From Silurus meridionalis (Eukaryota > Chordata > Actinopteri > Siluriformes > Siluridae), in NCBI RefSeq assembly GCF_014805685.1, contig NC_060890.1:15037500-15101499 (forward strand): 64,000 nt of DNA, in the 5' to 3' direction. Shown one piece after another: positions 1 to 64,000 of this stretch (position 1 is its first letter; each line of letters begins with the position of its first letter). A model generated the notes under the pieces. The model had not been told where the DNA came from and searched no databases. It saw only the letters and a list, made by a program, of their open reading frames with translations. A program made the position numbers and the translations under genes.

Positions 1-299
1 CTGAGGGTTAGATCACAGCGCGGCATAACTCCTAAATTGTCAGCCCCAGAGCTGAATCCCTTAACCATCTCTCATAACAGGTCAGCCCTCATCCAGCTTT
101 CTGGAAACGCGTTGCTTCCACTTCTCATCAGGCCAGGCTATCTCTAGCTTACCGATGACTCCCTTAAAAGCCAACTAAGCATGCTCCTAAACTAAGAAAA
201 CAACACATCGGCAGTCGGAATTCTGCTTGCATGTAAAACTCATGGCTGCACACAAAGCGCTTACCTAAACAGAAATAAGCTAATGTCGTTCCCATCGCT

Positions 300-365
300 T
301 CCATTTTGTAGCTTTTTGGTTTGCGCGATGTCTCCCGCCAATGGCGTCATGACTGCCTATTGGCC
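300..365. promoter_or_regulatory. Possible promoter patch with opposed CCAAT boxes
   Basis: A GC-richer patch carries CCAAT at 338-342 and its reverse complement ATTGG at 359-363, about 16 bases apart, with a CRE/ATF-like GCGTCA between them at 344-349. Paired NF-Y sites near a CRE half-site are common in vertebrate core promoters. No transcript start or first exon can be shown, so this may belong to a gene left of the window or be chance. Confidence 0.25.
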
Positions 366-1055
366 AGATTTTACACATGATTCAGAGCATGAACAACCCG
401 AGGCGTTCCCAAAGCGTTTTCGATGCAGCTCGAGTTCCTGAGAGGGAACCAAGTTTTCACTTTGTGCATCTGTTCTTTTTGAAAGTTTCTGGGTTTGTTG
501 TTTCCACAATAAACCACTAGAGGGCAGCCTTTCTTTAACAATAAAAATGCTCTCGTTCTGCGACATTTATAATTTCAGCTCCTTATATCACTATGATCCC
601 AATCCCCACCTCTGCACTGTTCTCTTCATCATCCTGTCTGCCATCATGTCAGGAGGATCTTTAATGCCCTTAAGCATCAAACAGCTGTGTCCCAAATTGA
701 AGCGGATATCACAATTTTTATTAATTGACAGAACAGACCATTTATTAATAAGAAAATAATGGAAAAAAATGAAGCGGGGAATTGTGTGATACAACACACA
801 ACATCGAACTGTTTTATGCAATGTAGGCAGGAATATTTATATTAGTTAATATGGTTGTATTTTATAGTCATTTATACAATCAGGTGGAATTGGTTCTTCA
901 ATGGTTCTTTTAAAACCAAAGAGTCAATCTTTCCAAATTGGTGGACTTCTCTGATACAGGGTAAAACTTGCAAATAGCCTCTGCAAACTTTTAGCTGTAA
1001 AAATCCTTACCTGCAGGCATGTCTACACATACATAATGGTATGAATAAACTGTAG

Positions 1056-1056
<1 letters not shown>

Positions 1057-1092
<36 letters not shown>

Positions 1093-1114
1093 CTCTCACT
1101 CGCTCTTTCTCTAA

Positions 1115-1178
<64 letters not shown>
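1057..1178. repeat. (CT)n then (CA)n microsatellite
   Basis: About 17 CT units (1057-1091), an impure CT-rich spacer, then about 30 CA units (1117-1178). The open frame across it on the minus strand is only repeat translation. Confidence 0.97.
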
Positions 1179-1180
<2 letters not shown>

Positions 1181-2534
1181 TATATTCATGGTAAATCTGT
1201 AATATCCTCTTTTGTATTCTACTTTCCTCCCACTTTCTGTTCTCTCCCTTTGTACAGGTTAATGATCTGCCTCTCCTGCTACATCTGCACTATAATGACG
1301 TGTGATCGGAGCAGCTGTTGTGCATGTTTATTTGTGTAGCCTTCCTCTGGGTGAAGCCTTGATGACCATTTACCCCACACTAACACAGGTGACATACTGG
1401 AGGGATTTCTGTTGCATTTATCAAATAGACACAAGGTTATATAAAGCCATTTGCAAATGCAAAGGGAGCAGATGGGATCTGCTGTTAATCCCATGCTGAT
1501 CCAGGCCTGCATGTGGATGTGCTTGGAAAAGCAGCATCAGAACCCACCAGTCAGTTTAAACTCACTAACACTGTCTTTCCACCATCACCTTCCTCAGCTG
1601 TGTACTTTGTGAACCTGATTCTTAAACGTGATACATCCTTTCAACCTCCGTACTCATCACTGACCTTTTTTACAGATATACATGAATAATGTCTGTTAGT
1701 TGAATAAGTCAAAACCAGTACTGATTCATTGAGTGGCTCATTTTATTAATGAATTTAATTCAATACAATCATCTAACTTATTTTGTGCATAATGTATATG
1801 CTTTCATATTTTTATATACAATTCAGTTTTATTAATACAGCGTGTGAGAAGTTGGCCATCATAGTAATGACTGCTAAATAAGCAACTTGGAGAAGTGCTA
1901 ACGGTGGTGTTCAAATCTAAGTGCACATCTGCCATTCAAAATCTGTAAACTAAGTATTCTTTTAGGACACTACACAACTGACATTAGGACACTTAGACAT
2001 GTCAAATACACATCATCATGTATCATGATATGGTTGAAAAGGTTTATAGACAAACAAAGACAGTGGCACTGTGCAGGTCCTCAGTCACGTCGTGCCTTTA
2101 GGATTTTTCTGCTCCAGCCAGTGTTCTCTGATGATCTCTGCGCCCAGATACTTATGCTGACACCATTTTTAGAATCTGTAAGTATTCATATTGTGTGACC
2201 TGGATTATAGATGGCACTAGAAAAGAAAAAAATATGTGAAATACTGGTTTGTTATTAAAAATTATTATCACAATGCTGTGCAATTATAAGTAAGTATAGC
2301 TTGCTCTAAAATTCAACTCTGTTTCAGAGAATAATGTGTTAAAAGATAGAAATAATAGAAAAAATGAATTGTTAAAAATATTAATATATAATATTTTTTT
2401 CAAATATAAAAAAACTGTTAAAAAAACATTTGGTAAATTAGCAATAAGACATTTAATGAAGATGCATATGTGGAGGTAGGTGGGTGAGTGAGAAAAACTT
2501 TTAACTCCATTGTATGTGTCACACCTTTTCAAAG

Positions 2535-2765
2535 ATCAGGAGCCTATCCTAGAAATATTGGCTGCAAGACAGATAAATTTCCTGTATGGAACCTCATTGA
2601 ATTATAGATCAGCACCAATCATGCAGTTTTTCACATCTTTGGGCAATTCTTAGCCAACAGTGCTATTACAGTTATGTTTTGGGAGGAGGCAGGAAACTGA
2701 TGTTGACACAAGTAGAACAGGCAAAATCCAGGATTAAACTCAGGACATTGTATCTGTGAATCTCC
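2535..2765 (-). repeat. Dispersed teleost repeat, degraded copy
   Basis: The stretch contains the phrases AGGAGCCTATCCTAG, GGGAGGAGGCAGGAAACTGA and a tail like 'aggattaaactcaggacatt'. These match the wording of a very common fish dispersed repeat (family name not assigned here). A second copy in the opposite orientation is at 12205-12375 and another partial at 7590-7680, so this is a multi-copy element within the window. Confidence 0.55.
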
Positions 2766-3722
2766 AAACAATCCAGGTTGTGTCCTAACATCAACCATAC
2801 CTTTTTTTTCCCTTTACATTCTACATGATCAGTTTAATTTAAGTTGTTTATATTAAAGAGAAGCCGAAAGAAAGTGTGACCTTTCTCTGCTCTCTAAATG
2901 CTAGCTCTTGTATCTTGGGTTATCTGATTGTTATACCCCCTACCATCCCCCAAAACCATTTCCACTATGCATTTGTTGACAACATTAAAAGCTATTTGAG
3001 ATATTATCCCAAATTGGTGCTCTGTAAAAATGACACATTATGACACATTACTGTACAAATGTGCTTTTTTTTTTACAAGCTTCAATAACTTGCCTACACT
3101 CCGAGACCATTGGAAATCAGAGATCCAGATGTGTACAAAGCAACCGTTTCCAACATTAATGTGTGCTGGTAATTCAAACTGGAAGTGTGTCTTGATTGTG
3201 ACAGATACTGTTCTGCCTTCAGAGTGATGCAAAAGGAATATTTTTTTTCTGCTTTAATGTTTATTATATACTGGCAGTACTGCGTTGCCATTGTTCCCTT
3301 TTGAGAGCCTAGTAAGTGGGAGATAAGATTCCAATGTAATTTGTCAGCTTGTGAGCTATTTGTTTACCCACCATTGCCCTTTGACTCCACTGACCTACAG
3401 GATGTTGACCATATTTTTGGCACCATTGTCATTACAAAAATGCTTCAGTAAAAACATGCATTTATGAAACATTCAAATTGATTCAAATATAAGATGTTAG
3501 AGTGAAACTCTTACATTTAATTTTTTTGTATTTAACAAAGAAAAAGCATTTAAATGTTATTGAAAGGTTCTATAGTATAACAATAATACAGTACATTGGC
3601 ATTGATTGAAGTGTAGAGGTGTGAGCCAGCAAATAATTAATGTATAACAATTATATTTATAAACTGTTGTTTATAGTATAGAAGTCATCATACATGGCAA
3701 AATAGCATTCAAGTTTAAATAA

Positions 3723-4169
3723 AACACTATATGACCAAAGGTTTCTATAGATGGGCTTGCCCCTAACTGTTACTTCACACAACCTATTGATAACTGGATC
3801 TAAACCTGCTCCAGCATGACAATGCTCCTGTGTACAAAGATTAATAAGGACATGGTTTGCCACAGTTGTTGTGGAAAAAAACTCAACTGACCTGCAAACA
3901 AAGCTGCTGAACATCGGCTTCAAGTCAAATGTTCTCGCCTGACATCACCAACCAATGTTCACTTACTGTAAGCTTTTGTGGCTGAATGGTCACAAATTAC
4001 TTTATAGTCTGTTTTTAACATCTACTGTAAAGCCTTCTGTGAATAGTGAAGGTTCTTAGAGGAGTAAAAAGGGGATTAACCTAATATTAATGACTTTGAA
4101 ATGTAATGTTTATTAAGCATAAAAGAGTACAATGGTCAGGTGTTCAAATACTTTTAGCAATATACTGTA
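3723..4169 (+). mobile_element. Decayed Tc1/mariner-type element, family A copy 1
   Basis: The left end reads CACTATATGACCAAAG and the right end is its imperfect inverse (4142-4169, ...CTTTTAGCAATATACTGTA), giving terminal inverted repeats. Between them, about 3800-3830 reads 'ctccagcatgacaatgctcc', which translates to QHDNAP-like residues, the catalytic-aspartate motif of Tc1/mariner transposases. The coding part is broken by stops and deletions. Two more copies are at 25691-26195 and 36630-36830. Confidence 0.6.
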
Positions 4170-4734
4170 TTTTGACCTTTTTAAATAAAAAAAAGTGTTT
4201 AAAACATCTGAAAATTATCCATGTTGTATAATTACCACTTATTATAACAACTATCATATTTAGGCCAAATGAATACATTTTTAAACTAAGCCTTGACAAC
4301 TGCAATTAGTTTAGGATATTCATGTCCTTTTCAGAAATCTGGTGAAACAGCATGAAACATGAGCAAAAAGAGATGGACCAAAATGTGGATGGAACAGGAT
4401 GCAGTAGCTAACCCTAGTTTAATTCTTTCCATGTTGCCAACTTTGTTGTGCGATTCAAAATTTCCCAAATTCTGGAGCATATGTCTTGTCAAAGGTGGCA
4501 CATCAAAATAACAATTGTGATAATCATTCATTCATTCTTTCATTATTATTATTTTTTTAGATATATATTTTATTCATTTATTCATTCACATTATGTGAGA
4601 CAAAAGAAAGGGAGGTGCCCTAGAGAACCATGTTTTGTATATTACACTAGGCTGACTGTCGCAACTGAATCATATACAATATAAAGTTTTCAAAAGTGCA
4701 TATGAAAATGATCAAATTAGAATAGACTAGCCTA

Positions 4735-4977
4735 GAATAGCCTTTATTTGTCACATATACATTACAGCACAGTGAAATTTGTTCTTCGCATATCCCAGCT
4801 TGCTTAGAAGCTGGGGTCAGAGCGCAGGGTCAGCCATGATACGGCGCCCCTGGAGCATAGAGGGTTAAGGGCCTTGCTCAAGGGCCCAAGAGTGGAAGCT
4901 TGGCGATACCAGGGCTTGAACCCCCGACCTTCCGATCGGTATCCCAGCGCCTTAACCGCTGGAGCTACCACTCCCCC
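4735..4977 (-). mobile_element. tRNA-derived SINE
   Basis: Read on the minus strand from 4977, it starts with a pol III A-box-like segment (TAGCTCCAGCGGTTAAGGC) and a B-box GGTTCAAGCCC, the internal promoter of tRNA-derived SINEs. It then runs through 'aagggccttgctc..' style sequence to a tail near 4735 (revcomp of CCTTTATTTGTCACATATAC). Wording and length match an abundant fish SINE. It is not a functional tRNA gene, because no cloverleaf closes. Confidence 0.7.
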
Positions 4978-5171
4978 AATTAGTATTTAAAGACAATGAT
5001 AGTGTTTGTGACCAAAACTTTATAAACCTTTTTAAAAACCACACAAATCCCTATAATATTTGAAGCATCGTGCTCAAAAATTGCTTGCAAAAAAAAAAAG
5101 TTATGAAAAAGAAATTGGATCACAAGTAGGAAATATTGTAGTTACACAGAAAATGTAAAAGCATAACGGGG

Positions 5172-5198
5172 ATGTGTGTGTGTGTGTGTGTGAGAGAG

Positions 5199-5239
<41 letters not shown>
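5172..5239. repeat. (TG)n/(GA)n microsatellite
   Basis: About 10 TG units followed by about 24 GA units. Open frames across it are translation artefacts. Confidence 0.97.
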
Positions 5240-5241
<2 letters not shown>

Positions 5242-5658
5242 AGTGCTGAGAGCTGACGCAACAGTGATGTGATGCAGCTAGAGATAATCTGTCTGCTTCT
5301 AATGGCTCTTCCAGGATAATGGCAAGCAAATGCTGTCACAAATCAAATATAATCCATTTTTATTAAGAACACATCTAATGTGTTCTCTGAAAACAGCCAC
5401 GCGATAACAAGAAACTGAGGCGTGAAAATGAATTTTCATGGATGGTGGATGGTATGTACTAGAAAATAACCCAAAATGAGACACACTGCTTTAGAGCCTA
5501 AAAAGTTATGTGCTCTATACTTATTTTGATTTAATGTAAAATTTGTTTGCAGTTTAAAGATTGAAATTAAACTTTTAATGCCTTACCTGTTTAAGCTTGG
5601 CTTTGGAGGAATTACTGCCCAGTTAAAAAATAAAAAAACAGAAGTAACCTGCAGGCAA

Positions 5659-5973
<315 letters not shown>

Positions 5974-6459
5974 TCATTCCTCACGCCGTGCTCTGAGAAA
6001 AATGTAGACACCGTAAACCATTGTCTTGCGTCTTTGCTGAAATGTCCCAGAGTGCACCAGCAGGGCCATCCACAAAGGACAGAGTGCATATAGAGCTTTG
6101 CAGAGACAAGATTTTAATCCTCCATGCTACTCCTCCATCCTCCAACAGTGAATTCACAAATAGTGATTAAATCCTAATCCATTTAATGACTTTAGCTATC
6201 ATCTTAATTTTATCAACTGCATGCTGCTGGAGGAAATTTTGAGAAATCACAGACAAATAGAGATAGCATTTTTATTAAAATCATTATTTTGATTTGATTA
6301 ACAATGATTAAAGCAAGATAACAATGATGCTCACTGACAAATTGACATTTTGGACCCAGTTTTCACATGTTTACATACTCAATTTTGTTGCCAGCCATTT
6401 TTTACAATAATTTTTTATTATTATTTACTTATTATATTATTATTATTAATTAAAATAGT

Positions 6460-6554
6460 TATTTTTTTTAGAGTAAAGTAAATCTATAATGCTATACAAT
6501 CTTTATAATGACTACTGTAAAATATATCCAAGTTTAATTTCTATAGTATTGTCC

Positions 6555-6556
<2 letters not shown>
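6460..6556 (+). mobile_element. Tc1-like transposon end fragment
   Basis: This stretch aligns at roughly 80% by eye with 19565-19655, the right inner terminal region of the Tc1-like element in ankfn1 intron 4. Both share 'gtaaatct', 'aatgact', 'aaaatatat' and an identical TTCTATAGTATTGTCCC. Only this end is present. It is cut off by the (TA)n array at 6557, so it is a dead fragment lying just past the 3' end of the tmem100 relic. Confidence 0.75.

Positions 6557-6631
<75 letters not shown>
6557..6631. repeat. (TA)n microsatellite
   Basis: About 36 TA units. On the minus strand the tmem100 relic frame reads through it as alternating Tyr-Ile and stops at 6557-6559. Confidence 0.97.
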
Positions 6632-6634
<3 letters not shown>

Positions 6635-6960
6635 GGGTCTCAAACTCTCCACTAGAGTGCACTGGCTTGCTGACTGTCTATTTTTTTCCGACATATCTGA
6701 GTTTCCAGTGCAGTGCAGCAAGGCCAAGCAGCAGCAACTTAAGAGACTGCTGAAAAGCAGCACCAGTCCCAGGATGGAGATGATGGAACCATGGGAGTTG
6801 AAGCTGTAACTGAAATGCCAATTGTCAGGAGCACTGAATGGTTGAGTGCAGCGATAACAGGATTCCTCTGTTCCTCCAGTGGCCACTGTCAACTCCAGAT
6901 GTTGTTCTAAGATGGAGTTTGTCCTCACGGCCTGCTCAGCACTCATGCTTTTGGCTGTAG
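6632..6960 (-). pseudogene. tmem100: Decayed tmem100 copy (transmembrane protein 100)
   Basis: On the minus strand from the Met at 6944 the frame gives ATGGTEESCYRC and then SYSFNSHGSIISILGLVLL, both nearly identical to signature segments of TMEM100, a two-pass protein that modulates endothelial BMP/ALK1 and sensory TRPA1-TRPV1 signalling. Three breaks are visible. (a) Between the PF after CYRC and YSFN only 9 codons remain where the family has about 15; the residues there (SAPDNWHF) are polar, while another frame reads LLTIGI, so membrane segment 1 was destroyed by paired indels. (b) After GLVLL the family-like continuation (LLLLGLAALHWKLR) is in another frame. (c) A run of seven A at about 6682-6688 (minus-strand reading) shifts the frame back, so that RQSASQCTLVES matches the family C-terminus. 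No stop closes it before the TA repeat. A splice acceptor-like TTCTACAG lies just before 6952. Sequencing indels are the alternative to true decay. Confidence 0.78.
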
Positions 6961-6997
6961 AATTACAGATATTTAGAACACTGTGATTAAGCTTCAA

Positions 6998-7498
6998 GCT
7001 TTACTAAGTGGCCCATTTTCTTTTCTCCCTCATATCATCTGAAAAAGAAAAGGAAAGTTTGTACAAAGTTGGAAGTTTTGAGTTTTGCTTTAACTATTCC
7101 ATTATTAAGTTATAACATGAAATAATATTGTATTAGCAGTAATTAGCAGTCCGATAGTTCATTAATTTTCAACATATTTGAATATTTAAATTACATCATT
7201 ACTGCAAAAATTATGCCTATCTGCAAGCTTACATAAACCAAGTAAGAGTGCAGTTAATGCATTTACTATTCTACAGTAAAAGCTTTCAGTTTCGTCAGAA
7301 GTAATCCCACTGTTTAACTTACCATGTCTTTTGTGGAGGGGTATTTGTCCGATGTCTATCTTCAGTCTGAAATAAGGAATCAGTAAAACAAGAGGGAGTT
7401 CCTGTTTCCTCACCCTATCACAGGACATATTAACCCTTACCATGCTTAACTTGTTTAACTTCTAATTTCAGTTAGAAAACACAATATTTAGTATTATC

Positions 7499-7567
<69 letters not shown>

Positions 7568-9344
7568 CACTCTTCAGTAACTGCTTTAAATGGGTCAAGG
7601 ATGTGGTGGTTCTGGAGCTCATCCAAGGAACACTCTGTGTAAGGTGGGAAAATTGACTGGATGGGATGACAAACCACCGGCCACTATTGTTTTAAAGAAA
7701 TTTATTTCATAATTTGAGGCTGAAGTACAGTTTCCTGATTTAGATCTCATCTGAAATGTTTAACATGTATCTCTTTCAGAAAGTCAGTATAATGCATAAG
7801 CTATAACAGCATTTTACTGAACTTTCAAAAAATATTTGATCCTTTTACTGTTACTGACTCAGACAGGGAGAGTGGGGTCAGAGAAAACAACCATTCATGG
7901 CCCATGAAGGCCAACAGGGTGCCACATCATCCCAGAAAGCAAAACAAATCATTGGGCCACAGCTGCAAGGGCAAACAGTGTCCTGGACACGCTGCCATGA
8001 TGTGGATTACTGACAGATGTCCTAAACCATCTATACGCTTTCATCCTCTCCAAACTCCAGTTGCTTATAATCTGACTCTAAATCTACATCCGTGTAAACT
8101 CCATACACAGAATACAAGTGGCTCTTTCCTCCAACTTCCTGACTGCACAGAGACATACTACACAGGAAAAGAAGATATTGTGTTCTAATTTTTTTTTAAA
8201 GAACATGTGAACATCTCAGTAACACTCAATAATTGTATGCGTTTTAGGTTCTAGTCAGCATGCCAGATTGTAGCTTTATTTGTATATACACAGAGTAAAA
8301 ATACACATATATTTTTGTTCTGCAAAATACAGAGGAAATTTGTCTTTGAGGCCTGTTTTAGGTACTTTCAATGAGTTTAACATGACAACATGCAAAACAT
8401 ACAACATACAAAAGACTCATCCTTCGGGGAAACAACATAGTTTCTATGTAAGCTTGTGAAAAAACTTTTGCATAGCATAATAAAAGAAACAAACAAAAAA
8501 CTGTACAATGTACAGAACATTTTAACTAACCCACAGCTAGGTTTTCCAGCTGAAATATCCAGCTCTGCCTGACCAGTTACCAGCTCCTGGCAACACAGAG
8601 CAAGCTGGTAAAAGCTGCTTCTAAATTACTGCTAATGATGTATTGAAAATCTGCCCTGCTGAAAAAAAGCAACAATAAAAGCGTTAAACAAATTCTAATA
8701 GTTTCCACTACAAATTACAAACCATCAACTATTAACAATTACAACCATGCCAAATGATTTCCATTATGTAACGTGTTTGCAACATCTTTAATGAAAAAAC
8801 CTATTGTAGAAACTGTGGAATCTGGATGCTTACTGATGTCCTAATGGTGTTAAGTGAATGTGTGATCTACAGTTGCCATAGTTGTTTTTATTATTCACTA
8901 GACATAACATGCAATAGAACAACAAAGTACTGTACCAGTAGAGAGCTACAGGTACGAATTAATTCTAATAAAACCGATGTTATATCATTTATAACTATAA
9001 AAATTGTTTTACACTGCATAAATTAAATAAGGATTTATATATATATATTTTTTAAGTTGTTTAATCAATCAGTAGGCCTAAGGAATATGCCAAAAAAGTC
9101 TGATTTGAAAATGTTATGCAACTGATTTAAACTGAGAACAGTTTAAATCCAGTAGTTTCTATAACATTCTGAACTCTTCAAAATGTTTTTCCCTTTATAA
9201 TGCACTTAGACATATTATAGCTGCTTATTATAGGAGGATTCATCTGATTCATCCAGATGCCCTACACTTTATGGAGTTATCTTTAGTTGGACATCATGCA
9301 GTGCAGCTGAGGATGGTTCCACGTGAACAGCCCAAAAATCCATG
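6998..9344. other. Intergenic sequence, no pctp exon seen
   Basis: Between the tmem100 relic and ankfn1 no START-domain exon of pctp, which I recall at this position in mammals, could be recognised. The region has a (TA)n array (7503-7562), a partial dispersed repeat (about 7590-7680) and AT-rich sequence. An open frame at 7904-8188 has no recognisable motif and is not called as a gene. Confidence 0.5.
7503..7562. repeat. (TA)n microsatellite
   Basis: About 30 uninterrupted TA units. Confidence 0.97.
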
Positions 9345-9573
9345 AAGTTCCCTTTTGAGTCTGGTTCCTCTCAATGTTTCTTCCTCATATCATCTCTGGG
9401 AGTTTTCCCTTGTCACCGTCACCACTGGCTTCCTCTTTAGGGAAGAACTTAAGTGTTAAACTTATACGTAACATATCAATTAATATTTTATAACCTATTT
9501 ATCGCCGTAAAGCTGCTTTGGGACAATGTCCAGTGTTAAAATCGCTATACAAATAAAACTAACTTGACTTGAT
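9345..9573 (+). repeat. Dispersed retroposon-like repeat, family B copy 1
   Basis: Contains 'ctggttcctctcaatgtttc', 'agctgctttgggacaatgtc' and 'cgctatacaaataaaact' followed by a TTGACTTGA tail. The same phrases recur at 40700-40905 on the plus strand and at 20770-20960 in reverse, so it is a multi-copy family. The short tandem 3' tail suggests a LINE or SINE 3' end. The family name is not assigned. Confidence 0.65.
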
Positions 9574-10041
9574 AGCCATCTCTGCCAGACTGACTCTGCC
9601 ATGTCGAGATGAAAGATGGTTTTTACATTCCATGCCCACTTCTGCTTCACCATAGTGCAGCTTTATCAATGTGGGATTCTATCCAAGCTCCGAAGAGAGC
9701 CAGTTGAAGCAGTCATGCGAGTCTCTGCTCATAAGCGATGAATCCTGGGGATGAAGATGCACTGTTTATCTAAACTCCACAGCCTAATTACTGCAGCTTC
9801 GCAATTTTCCCTTTGCAACTACACAAATATTTCCTGTCCAAAGCTGTCTTCCCTCCGGCGTCTGTTCTTTCTGAAGCTCGGACTCTCTGATTCTCTCACT
9901 CCTTCTCTCTCTCTCTCTCTCTCTCTTTTTCTCTGCAACGTCTAAACGAAATCGACATTTCAAAATAGCTCAGCGAAAAAAAAAGAAACATTAAAACTTT
10001 GACAGAGAGCCGAGTGCGGAATATGAGACGCTACTCTAGAC
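9574..10041 (+). promoter_or_regulatory. ankfn1: Presumed ankfn1 promoter and 5' leader
   Basis: This lies directly before the first coding exon. It holds a (CT)n tract (9898-9930) followed by unique sequence with an in-frame stop TGA at 10024-10026, so the ATG at 10042 is the first usable in-frame start. No clear TATA box or CpG island is visible; the transcription start cannot be placed. Confidence 0.4.

Positions 10042-64000
<53,959 letters not shown>

Larger units (their letters stand above)
1..2534. other. Intergenic sequence, no gene recognised
   Basis: No exon or RNA gene could be recognised on either strand. The short open frames here show no family signature. The stretch holds a promoter-like patch at about 300-365 (listed separately), a (CT)n/(CA)n microsatellite at 1057-1178 and otherwise AT-rich unique-looking DNA. 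A neighbouring gene to the left of the window cannot be excluded. Confidence 0.5.
2766..5658. other. Intergenic sequence with transposon relics
   Basis: No gene exon recognised. It contains a decayed Tc1/mariner-type element (3723-4169), a tRNA-derived SINE (4735-4977) and a (TG)n/(GA)n microsatellite (5172-5239). The rest is AT-rich sequence in which nothing further can be supported. Confidence 0.55.

Noticed and set aside
1007..1189. Open frame encoding Cys-Val repeats
   Set aside because: Translation of a (CA)n/(CT)n microsatellite. The same applies to frames at 10145-10564, 19628-19916, 23434-23679, 46336-46614 and 60555-61010.
4880..4977. tRNA gene
   Set aside because: A-box and B-box are present but belong to a SINE head; no complete cloverleaf. 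The same applies to 54820 and 58735.
7904..8188. 94-residue open frame between tmem100 and ankfn1
   Set aside because: No domain, no splice or promoter support, and composition like the surrounding repeat-derived DNA.

Overview
This window is vertebrate nuclear DNA, most likely from a teleost fish. It has AT-rich introns packed with (CA)n, (TA)n and (GATA)n microsatellites, Tc1/mariner-type DNA transposon relics, tRNA-derived SINEs and an RTE-type LINE fragment, all typical of teleosts. The repeat flavour fits an ostariophysan such as a catfish, but the species assignment is only an inference. No bacterial-type features (operons, CRISPR, IS elements) are present.

Three protein-coding loci can be supported. 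(1) smim36, minus strand, 5659-5955, is a small single-pass membrane protein. (2) Just upstream of it on the same strand, 6640-6960, lies a decayed copy of tmem100. It keeps the family signature around the first and second membrane segments but has several indels, and its reading frame runs into a (TA)n microsatellite and a Tc1 transposon end. (3) ankfn1 (ankyrin repeat and fibronectin type III domain containing 1; relative of Drosophila wide awake) runs on the plus strand from 10042 to beyond the window. Fourteen coding exons (2,008 nt, 669 codons plus one base) join with GT-AG boundaries and matching phases at every junction. They encode an N-terminal low-complexity region with a basic cluster, a conserved pre-ankyrin segment, two ankyrin repeats, a linker helix and one FN3 domain. 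The 3' half of the gene lies outside the window.

Layout: 1-5658 intergenic with dispersed repeats; 5659-6960 smim36 and the tmem100 relic; 7000-10041 intergenic and the presumed ankfn1 promoter; 10042-60869 ankfn1 exons and introns, with very large introns 4, 5 and 6 (9.4, 11.5 and 11.5 kb); 60870-64000 the start of intron 14. The order smim36, tmem100, ankfn1 and the orientations agree with the order I recall for mammals, where PCTP lies between TMEM100 and ANKFN1; no pctp exon was seen here.

The points most worth a second look are the decaying tmem100 copy, the exon 14 splice acceptor made of a (GT)n microsatellite instead of a polypyrimidine tract, a 38-nt exon whose skipping gives an immediate stop, a possible internal promoter and first exon at 47686, and several intronic blocks rich in developmental transcription-factor motifs that look like conserved enhancers. 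None of these is a proven new system.
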